Part shown: positions 56,885-64,000 of the stretch, piece by piece | Position numbering within the stretch: position 1 is the stretch's first letter | Layout: every line of letters starts with the position of its first letter | Assembly: GCA_035222895.1 (NCBI GenBank) | Contig: JAVYIG010006418.1 | Span: 1-64,000 of the forward strand | Direction of reading: 5' to 3' | Length of the DNA: 64,000 bases | From: Strongylocentrotus droebachiensis | Taxonomy: Eukaryota; Echinodermata; Echinoidea; Camarodonta; Strongylocentrotidae | Program-made: the position numbers and the translations under genes | The notes under the pieces: generated by a model | Told to the model about the DNA's origin: nothing | Seen by the model: the letters and a program-made list of their open reading frames with translations, nothing else | The model's database searches: none

Positions 56885-57803
56885 GCATGTTGGTCCACTC
56901 TTCTCAAACATAGGATAGCTCCATTTCAAATCTTCCTCTATTCAATCCGAAGCTACATAAAAAATAATTAAAAATGTAAATAATTTATCTCAATTTCAAT
57001 TTCAAAATTACTATTTGATCCATTCTTCTCAATAATTTAATAGCTGCATCTTTGACCTTCCTATTAATAGGAGTTTCATTATAATCTAAATTTAAATGTT
57101 TGAGGGTTCATTTCGATTCCAATCTAATCATTACCAAAATTGGTCTATTCTCCCCCATCTCTCATCTCCATGCAGTTTATCAAAATTGACATTTCAAATT
57201 CCAATTCAACTTTGAATTACAAGTTCAATTTCAAGTCACAATGTTTAACATTACCATATTGGTCCTTCCCCTCTATGACTTGATAGTTTCAGTCCTAATC
57301 TTCATCTCATCCAAATCTACATTTCAATTTCCAAATCTTTTTTTCAAAATATCATGTCTATGAGACATGAGTCTATTTTTTTATTGCACCATCGCTAATC
57401 TTCATCAATATTTTACCCAAAGCAACATTTTCAATTTCTAATTCAAATTTGAATTTGAATTTCAAAGTTGAAATTCTTATTTTGATATTAGATATGATAC
57501 ATTATTTTCAGTTGAAATCCATCTCATATCTATTTCAAATTTGAATTCCAATTTTCAATTTTGCAATATTGACCCATTCTCCTCCCAAGACATCAAAGAT
57601 CCCTCTCTAATTTCCATCCAAATTGTCCACACTACATTTCGATCTCAACTTCCAATTTCCATTTCCAATTTCAAACTTGCCAAACTGGTTCATAGTTTCA
57701 CACCTAATCTTCCTCTCATCCTAAGCAACATTTCAATTTCAATATAAAATTACCACATTATTGGTCCATTGTCCTCCAGAGACATCAAAGCTTGAGCCCT
57801 AAT
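56885..57803 (-). repeat. Degenerate 110-125-bp array running into the ABCB stop codon
   Basis: Units starting near 56891, 57013, 57141, 57259, 57368, 57568, 57684 and 57761 share (plus strand) ttggtccattctcctc, then gacatcaaag, then ctaatcttcatctcatcc, then acatttcaatttccaattc. The last unit reads through ctaatcttcatccgcctcat, where CTA is the complement of the ABCB stop codon. The array therefore seems to include decayed copies of the coding end. Divergence is high and alignment by eye is uncertain. Confidence 0.55.
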
Positions 57804-58001
57804 CTAATCTTCATCCGCCTCATCTACGTCATCCAATTCTTCATCGATGTTACCATTCTTCTCGTTGGAGACCATCTCGGCCGCGCCCCCACCACCGGTA
57901 CTGAGCTGCCTCAGTACCAGCTTCTTGTAGACCCCGCCCTTGTCAAGTAGTTCCTGGTGGGTACCCTTCTCAGCAATCTTGCCCTTCTTGATCACGATCA
58001 C
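57804..58001 (-). CDS. ABCB last coding exon
   Basis: Acceptor ctaccag|GTGATC, stop TAG at 57806-57804, 65 residues. It encodes [20 protein letters not shown] and [19 protein letters not shown], then the acidic end. Confidence 0.93.
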   Translation of the reverse strand: MIVIKKGKIAEKGTHQELLDKGGVYKKLVLRQLSTGGGGAAEMVSNEKNGNIDEELDDVDEADED

Positions 58002-61000
58002 CTGGTAGAATGGAAGAAGAGTAGTGTGAATGACTTGACAATGCATATTTAACAATGCACTAACAATGCTCTGTATCAAAGAATGAGTGTCCTGTGGTCT
58101 ACTTCAAGGAACATGAAATATAGTGAAAGAAGAGTAGTGTAAATGACCCGACAATGCACTGACAATGCTCTGTATCAAAGAATGAGTGTCCAGAGGTCTA
58201 CTTCACGGAACATGAAATATAGTGAAAGAAGAGTAGTGTAAATGACCCGACAATGCACTGACAATGCTCTGTATCAAAGAATGAGCGTCCTGTGGTCTAC
58301 GTCAAGGAGCATGAAACATAGTGAAAGAAGAGCAGTGTGAATGACCTGGCAATGCATAAATAAATAATAATAAAATAGTATGGTTACATGTATTTATTTA
58401 TATAGCGCCGGTATCAGTCAGTCACTGACGCTCATGGCGCTTTACACATATCACCCTGGTCGTAGCCGAGCTGTCAAAGTAACTAGCGCTCAAGCATGTC
58501 AGGTACCCATTTACACCTGGAAGGAGAGTGGCAAATGTAGATTAATGTCTTGCCAAAGGATATTAGTGCTGCGGCGAGACTTGAACCCCGTACCTTGTGA
58601 CTTATCGACTAGTCCACAACACCTCTGTATCAATGCGCTTTATTAAATATTGAGTGTCCTGTGGTCTATTTCAGGGAACATGAAATAGGCCAGTGAATTG
58701 CTGTTTGGTCTACAACCAGTTCGTCTACTACCCAATTAGTCTCTTTCCATATGGCCTAGATCCAGCCTGTCTACTATCCACTCGGTCTCATAATCATTGA
58801 ATCATAAATGATAATAATCGATTATTAGAACTAATGGATGGCAGATGATGTATGGTAGCTTCTCACATACATGTAGATAATGTATCTTGCATCATTAATT
58901 AATGCATTAATAATATGATAATTTGAGAATGTTTCATGTTGCGAAAGTCACAGGTTTTACAGTAGAAAAGCAATAGCAACATCCGACTGAAACACAAGTC
59001 GAACCAGAAAACTAATCCATACTTCGGAAGTCTTGTCTGCCGTACTTACCTGAGATGCATGTTTGACCGTGGAGAGTCGATGGGCAATAACGAGCACCGT
59101 CCTCCCAACCATGGCCCTGTCGATAGCCTCCTGCACCAGATGCTCACTCTCAGCATCCAAGGCACTCGTTGCCTAGACAACACAAAACAACACAGGGTAG
59201 ATATCAATTGATGGTAGTGGATATTTCCATTTCATGAATCACATGGCATGTTATTGTCCATTGTTTACATTTAGTATTTAAGTATTTTCTTCTTCCTCTT
59301 TTTCTTCTTATTTATTAGCATTATTAATGTTATTGTCATTACTATTATTATTTTTTTGTTTGGGGGGGGGGGGGGGAGTGGGGAATCAGTAAATATCAAT
59401 TCCTAGATATCTTGCTATTTGGGGTTATAAAACAAAAAGAGATGTGTTATGGCAAAAAGACACATGCAAATGTAATCAATTCATTGTATGAAATATGTTG
59501 CTAAAATTAATATTGCTAATAATTAGTCCTTGATTTCACAAACCAAACATGTAGAAAAAATTACATAGAGGAAGTGCCTCATTTGTTCTTGATAACCAGA
59601 GCGCAAACGTCACAGACAAATACGCCTTGTACTCTACAGTTTTTTTTTTGTCACTTAAAAGTGTTACAGATATTGAGTTCTGGTCATGCGATTGCATTGT
59701 GAAAGAAACGTTGTGGAAGTGATCAGAAAAGGTTGATCATCTACCATATAAGTATTGGTGTGTACTGCAAGATTCTAGACTTAGAGTCATCAAAATGATA
59801 AGAAATTGATCTCACCTCATCGAGCAATAGTACCGTAGGATCCATGATAAGAGCTCTAGCGATGGCCAGTCGTTGCTTCTGACCCCCCGAGAGCATGATC
59901 CCCCTCTCACCGACCATGGTGTCGTACCCCTCCTCGAAACCCGTCACAAACTCATGGGCGTTGGCCATCTTAGCTGCTTCATAGATCTGTGGGAGAAGAA
60001 GATACGATGGTTAAAGATGAAAGTAAAATAGACAAAGATTCAAAATTGACTACACAAAACCCCTCTAATAGCAACCATCTAAATAAACATTCAAGATTCA
60101 CTGTACATCTCAAGATATTTTGGGCATCAAGGAAGGACAAATTCACACGCATGCACACAGTTTTCCACATAGAACTTCACAGTTGTAAAGGGGAAAATAA
60201 ATATGCATAACAAAGGATATACTATGGGTACATACTTGAATTAGAACCCTAGACCTCCTGTTCATAACACCAGGGACCCGTTTCACAAAGCCTTTTTTCA
60301 ATGACAAATGACAAAAATCAGTGACAAATCTGCCGATAACCAATCAGAAGCAAGGATTTCAGTAGCTTATAACAAAAACTGTCATTTGTGACTGATGACA
60401 AGTTCTGTGAGACACCCCCCAGTCCTTTACCATTGAGCAATCAGGCTTCCTATTCTTGATATCTCATTCCTCTTTCCTGTGCCCTAATACATTATTCCTT
60501 TTCCTCTCATCACATACATGTATATTGTTCCTTTTCCTATCATAAATATATTCATTATATATTCATAATAAATATATCTTTTGCTTTTTATATATATATA
60601 TATATATATATACCGTATATTACTATCCCAATTATCTTGTTTGCTTATGGGTAATTCCATAAATTAGGGACCCACTTTGTGACATTTTTGGTGTCCTACT
60701 TACATAAGGAACCCACACGCATTTGTGGCTCTGAGTAAAGACTTAAATAGTGGAGTGAGATTGTAAAGTGATTTCCAAGCATAATATTGCATCCTCATAC
60801 CTAGAATCGCTTAACAATCTCACTCCACTATTTCAGTCTTTACTCAGAGCCACAAATACGTGTGGGTTCCTTATGTATTAAAGTGCGACACCAAAAATGT
60901 CACAGAGTGGGTCCCTAATGTATGGAATTACCCTTATCCAATCCCAGGTTAAATAGGCTGTTCAGTAAGTAATATTCATCATAACGGCAATCTATATATC

Positions 61001-64000
61001 TCACCTCATCATCTGTAGCACTCCTGCCGTACGATATGTTATCTCTGATGGAGCACGCAAAGAGTACCGGTTCCTGACTCACCAATGAGACCCTTTGTCT
61101 AAACCATCTAGGATCAAGGCTTGCTAGATCGACACCACCTTCACAAAATCAAGGATATATGATATATGTTATCTCTGATAGAACAGGCAAAGAGAATCTT
61201 TTTTCTAAACCATAAACAAATTGAGGCTTACGAAATCGACACCACCTTTACGAAAAGGAGGATATATGATGTGTTATCTCCAATAGAACAGGCATAGAGA
61301 GCAATGAGATCCTTTGTCGAATATAAAACCATCTAGGATTGAGGTATGCTAGATCAACACCATCTAGAATTCAATTCTTGGTATTGACAATACCCCAAAA
61401 TGTCCAGGTTTAAATTTCATGTCCCAATTTCAAATGCACTCTGGGATTGCTTGGTGCCTTAGTCGCTTTCGGTCCATTTCATATTATGTATGCAATAAAT
61501 GGGTAGTTAGGAAAGGCAAAACTTTTATCATAGTTATAAAAGCTACACAAAATATGGTCATATGGAAATTTGGATCAGTTAGCAGCCTGATCAATGTAAA
61601 TCGTCTGTTTTTTTTAAATTCCTAACCCGCTGACAACTGAATGCTCTAATTCCCATAGAGTTAATACAGGAGCCACTAGGTTCCAGGAGTCAATGAGTTA
61701 AATTTCTATTACTGTGCTAATTTACATTTTGAGAAATGTGACAGGATCCTACTTACTGAATTTGACTTGTCCAGAATCTGGGAAGTAGAAGCGCTCCAAT
61801 AGATTGACAATGGTGGACTTGCCTCCACCTGATGGACCTACGAGGGCAACCATCTGACCAGGCTGTACCTCAAAACTGACATCCTGTTTTCATACAAGAG
61901 AAATACCGGTACATTGTTAGTGTTGTCCTCATCATCCTCATCATCTCCATCATGTCATTAACAACAATGAAATCATCATTAACATTATTATAATGATCAT
62001 CATCATCACTGTCATCATCATCATGTCATTATCATCAATGAAATAATCATTACCATTATTATAATGATCATCATCATCACTGCCATGATCATCATGTCAT
62101 TATCATCAATGAAATCATCATTACCATTATTATAATGATCATCATCATCACTGTCATCATGTCATTATCATCAATGATCATCATCATGTCATTATCATCA
62201 ATGATCATCATCATGTCATTATCATCAATGATTCTCATCATGTCATTATCATCAATGATCATCATCATAATCATGATCTTCATCACAATCTTCATGTCAT
62301 TATCATCAATGATTCTCATCATGTCATTATCATCAATGATCATCATCATGTCATTATCATCAATGATCATCATCATGTCATTATCATCAATGATTCTCAT
62401 GTCATTATCATCAATGATCATCATCATAATCATGATCTTCATCACAATCTTCATGTCATTATCATCAATGATTCTTATCATGTCATTATCATCAATGATC
62501 ATCATCATGTCATTATCATCAATGATTCTCATCATGTCATTATCATCAATGATTCTCATCATGTCATTATCATCAATGATCATCATCATGTCATTATCAT
62601 CAATGATTCTCATCATGTCATTATCATCAATGATTCTCATCATGTCATTATCATCAATGATCATCATCATGTCATTATCATCAATGATCATCATCATGTC
62701 ATTATCATCAATGATCATCATCATGTCATTATCATCAATGATTCTCATCATGTCATTATCATCAATGATCATCATCATGTCATTATCATCAATGATCATC
62801 ATCATGTCATTATCATCAATGATTCTCATCATGTCATTATCATCAATGATTCTCATCATGTCATTATCATCAATGATCATCATCATGTCATTATCATCAA
62901 TGATCATCATCATGTCATTATCATCAATGATCATCATCATGTCATTATCATCAATGATCATCATCATGTCATTATCATCAATGATTCTCATCATGTCATT
63001 ATCATCAATGATCATCATCATGTCATTATCATCAATGATCATCATCATGTCATTATCATCAATGATTCTCATCATGTCATTATCATCAATGATTCTCATC
63101 ATGTCATTATCATCAATGATCATCATCATGTCATTATCATCAATGATCATCATCATGTCATTATCATCAATGATTCTCATCATGTCATTATCATCAATGA
63201 TCATCATCATGTCATTATCATCAATGATCATCATCATGTCATTATCATCAATGATTCTCATCATGTCATTATCATCAATGATTATCATCATGTCATTATC
63301 ATCAATGATCATCATGTCATTATCATCAATGATCATCATCATGTCATCATCATCATGTCATTATCATCAATGATCATCATGTCATTATCATCAATGATCA
63401 TCATCATGTCATTATCATCAATGATTCTCATCATGTCATTATCATCAATGATTCTCATCATGTCATTATCATCAATGATCATCATCATGTCATTATCATC
63501 AATGATTCTCATCATGTCATTCAATCATCAATGATTCTCATCTCATCTAATCTGTCCCGTAGTCTGGCTGACCATTGGGGCACCACTGTAGATTTTGCAA
63601 CCAGCTTCCTCCATCAATGATTATCATCATGATAATCATCATCATCAATGCTATCATTAACAATGACATCATCATCATCCTCATCAATATCACCACCATA
63701 AACATCAACATTCCCATTACCATTACTAGAATGACAACAGTGACAAAAATGCATCAGAATACAAAAATGCATCAGTATACAAAGATGCATCAAAATGCAT
63801 CAAAATTAATTTGATGAAAGGGTGACACCTTTATGGCTGGCTTAATTAGTCATAACAACAACAACAAATCTTTACTAATTTCATATAACCTGACCTGTAA
63901 TATCTTAGTGTCTGGTCTTGATGGATACGTGAAAGTGACCGTTTCCAGAGAGATCTCCCCGGTGAAGTCCATGATTTCCTGACCTCCCTCTTCGGGGATC
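57804..64000 (-). CDS. ABCB-type ABC transporter, 3' part (nucleotide-binding domain; 5' end outside window)
   Basis: Six minus-strand exons (64000-63895 partial, 61883-61757, 61138-61005, 59986-59816, 59172-59050, 58001-57804) encode about 286 residues ending at TAG. They cover one complete ABC domain: A-loop region FTYPSRP, Walker [11 protein letters not shown]-loop VSQEPVLF, signature [15 protein letters not shown], Walker B VLLLDE, D-loop SALDAESE and switch His IAHRLSTV. The tail is acidic ([13 protein letters not shown]). The family couples ATP hydrolysis to export across membranes. Single-domain layout and sequence favour the mitochondrial ABCB10/ABCB8 half-transporters, but a full P-glycoprotein cannot be excluded without the upstream part. 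The Walker B to H-loop block is intact, so the domain should be active. Confidence 0.9.
58012..58690 (-). repeat. Four copies of a 99-bp tandem repeat, split by a SINE
   Basis: gaaagaagagtagtgt starts at 58125, 58224 and 58323 (99-bp period), with a first, slightly longer copy at 58012 beginning 10 bp from the splice acceptor of the last exon. The fourth copy stops near 58354 and resumes near 58622 (ctctgtatcaa...gagtgtcctgtggtct) after the inserted SINE. Confidence 0.85.
58356..58622 (-). mobile_element. tRNA-derived SINE interrupting the 99-bp array
   Basis: On the minus strand a tRNA-like head carries a B box, GGGGTTCAAGTCTCG, in gtacggggttcaagtctcgc. The body ends in an (attt)n-type tail at the left (58356-58380). 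It interrupts a repeat unit, so it is younger than the array. Ends are inferred from the interrupted unit. Confidence 0.65.
59050..59172 (-). CDS. ABCB exon (D-loop and switch histidine)
   Basis: Acceptor gtctag|GCAACG, donor TCTCAG|GTAAGT, 41 codons. It encodes [20 protein letters not shown] and [19 protein letters not shown]. Confidence 0.96.
59345..59385. repeat. T-run and G-run
   Basis: tattatttttttg followed by about 15 G. No gene is seen in the surrounding 59173-59673. Confidence 0.8.
59674..59806 (+). repeat. Dispersed repeat shared with 43421-43570
   Basis: Same blocks and orientation as the copy downstream of the RAB34-like gene. It ends 10 bp from the donor site of the ABCB exon at 59816. 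Confidence 0.85.
59816..59986 (-). CDS. ABCB exon (signature motif and Walker B)
   Basis: Acceptor cccacag|ATCTAT, donor GATGAG|GTGAGA, 57 codons. It encodes [40 protein letters not shown] and VLLLDE. Confidence 0.97.
60272..60420. mobile_element. Inverted-repeat element beginning GGGACCCGTTTCACAAAG
   Basis: cagggacccgtttcacaaag at the left and ttctgtgagacacccccc at the right are imperfect inverted ends. aatgacaaatgacaaa / tgtcatttgtgactga are inner inverted blocks. Confidence 0.5.
60586..60612. repeat. (TA)n microsatellite
   Basis: About 25 bp of alternating TA. Confidence 0.95.
60649..60933. mobile_element. 285-bp TIR element with TTAT target duplication
   Basis: gggtaattccataaattagg at the left mirrors cctaatgtatggaattaccc at the right. 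Arms of about 125 bp (through cacaaatgcgtgtgggttcc-type sequence and gtggagtgagattgt) surround a loop of about 35 bases. Both flanks read TTAT. Confidence 0.85.
61005..61138 (-). CDS. ABCB exon (Q-loop)
   Basis: Acceptor gtgaag|GTGGTG, donor GATGAG|GTGAGA, 134 nt. It encodes [20 protein letters not shown] and [17 protein letters not shown]. Confidence 0.95.
61139..61368 (-). pseudogene. Two decayed tandem copies of the ABCB Q-loop exon
   Basis: Segments 61141-61247 and 61248-61365 repeat, in plus-strand order, gatatgttatctctgat-gaaca-gcaaagag, tttgtctaaaccatctagga and gctagatcgacaccacct of the true exon, with deletions that destroy the frame. They lie just upstream of the real exon in gene orientation. 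Confidence 0.8.
61757..61883 (-). CDS. ABCB exon (Walker A)
   Basis: Acceptor aaacag|GATGTC, donor TTCA|GTAAGT, 127 nt. It encodes [20 protein letters not shown] and [20 protein letters not shown]. The junction codon gives FSGVDL where most relatives have an Asp before Gly. Confidence 0.96.
61925..62160. repeat. Three copies of a longer ATC-rich unit flanking the minisatellite
   Basis: cattattataatgatcatca, tcatcactg, catgtcattatcatcaatgaaa recur about every 70-75 bp, ancestral or parallel to the 27-bp array that follows. Confidence 0.75.
62161..63540. repeat. 27-bp minisatellite, about 50 units, in an ABCB intron
   Basis: The unit is catgtcattatcatcaatga followed by tcatcat (type A) or ttctcat (type B). 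Types A and B follow a partly repeating order, for example A A A B A A B B twice around 62640-63110. Two early units carry an identical longer insert (62268-62297 and 62424-62453: taatcatgatcttcatcaca). 27 is a multiple of 3 and the unit has no stop in two frames, hence 412- and 416-codon open frames on opposite strands. Confidence 0.97.
63748..63806. repeat. aatgcatca short tandem repeat
   Basis: aaaatgcatcagaatac-type units recur four to five times at 11-16-bp spacing. Confidence 0.8.
63895..64000 (-). CDS. ABCB exon, truncated by window edge
   Basis: Donor TTACAG|GTCAGG. It encodes [20 protein letters not shown] and [15 protein letters not shown], the linker and the A-loop start of the ABC domain. 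The acceptor lies beyond base 64000. Confidence 0.93.

Noticed and set aside
62092..63373. 412- and 416-codon open frames on opposite strands
   Set aside because: They are translations of a 27-bp repeat with no stop in those frames (MSLSSMIII and MMMIIDDND units). Length is a multiple-of-three effect and no other coding signal is present.
62161..63540. Superficial resemblance to a CRISPR array
   Set aside because: There are no unique spacers; units are contiguous and the genome is eukaryotic.

Overview
The window is animal (metazoan) nuclear DNA, most likely from a marine invertebrate deuterostome such as a sea urchin. It is AT-rich. Its genes are broken into short, phase-consistent exons with GT-AG introns of 0.1-6 kb. 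Introns and intergenic DNA are full of short inverted-repeat elements, foldback elements, tRNA-derived SINEs, long G/C and A/T homopolymers and tacatg repeats. The echinoderm placement is inference from protein flavour and repeat style, not proof. No bacterial, viral or CRISPR content was found.

Four protein-coding genes can be assembled. (1) 2108-13739, plus strand: a complete 10-coding-exon SLC27A/FATP-type very-long-chain acyl-CoA synthetase (615 aa). (2) 21064-16836, minus strand: a complete 5-coding-exon ribosomal protein L23A gene (178 aa) with a TOP-like promoter and a 15-nt final coding segment. (3) 25487-41975, plus strand: a complete 8-coding-exon RAB34/RAB36-type small GTPase (265 aa). 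(4) 64000-57804, minus strand: the last six coding exons of an ABCB-type ABC transporter (most like the mitochondrial ABCB10/ABCB8 half-transporters), covering its nucleotide-binding domain and an acidic C-terminus; the 5' part lies beyond the window. Two weaker possible exons lie upstream of the FATP gene (minus 1081-1406; plus 1529-1758).

Layout: 1-2.1 kb upstream region; 2.1-15 kb FATP and its 3'UTR; 15-16.7 kb spacer with a pyrimidine-rich tandem repeat; 16.7-21.1 kb RPL23A; 21.1-25.5 kb divergent intergenic region with a 900-bp TA-flanked inverted-repeat element; 25.5-42 kb RAB34-like gene with large introns holding a 988-bp foldback element; 42-57.8 kb a long stretch without recognisable coding exons, with facing polyadenylation signals near 49.4 and 49.8 kb; 57.8-64 kb ABCB 3' half, with a 1.4-kb 27-bp minisatellite in one intron. 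The genes form two convergent pairs (FATP/RPL23A and RAB34/ABCB) and one divergent pair (RPL23A/RAB34). They have no evident shared pathway.

The most unusual signal is structural. In three unrelated genes, short tandem duplications include exon edges together with their splice sites, leaving decayed pseudo-exons beside the real ones: FATP exons 3 and 8, RPL23A exon 4, ABCB exon at 61005-61138, and possibly the ABCB 3' end. Some decoys keep intact acceptor sites and would give frameshifted or truncated products if used.
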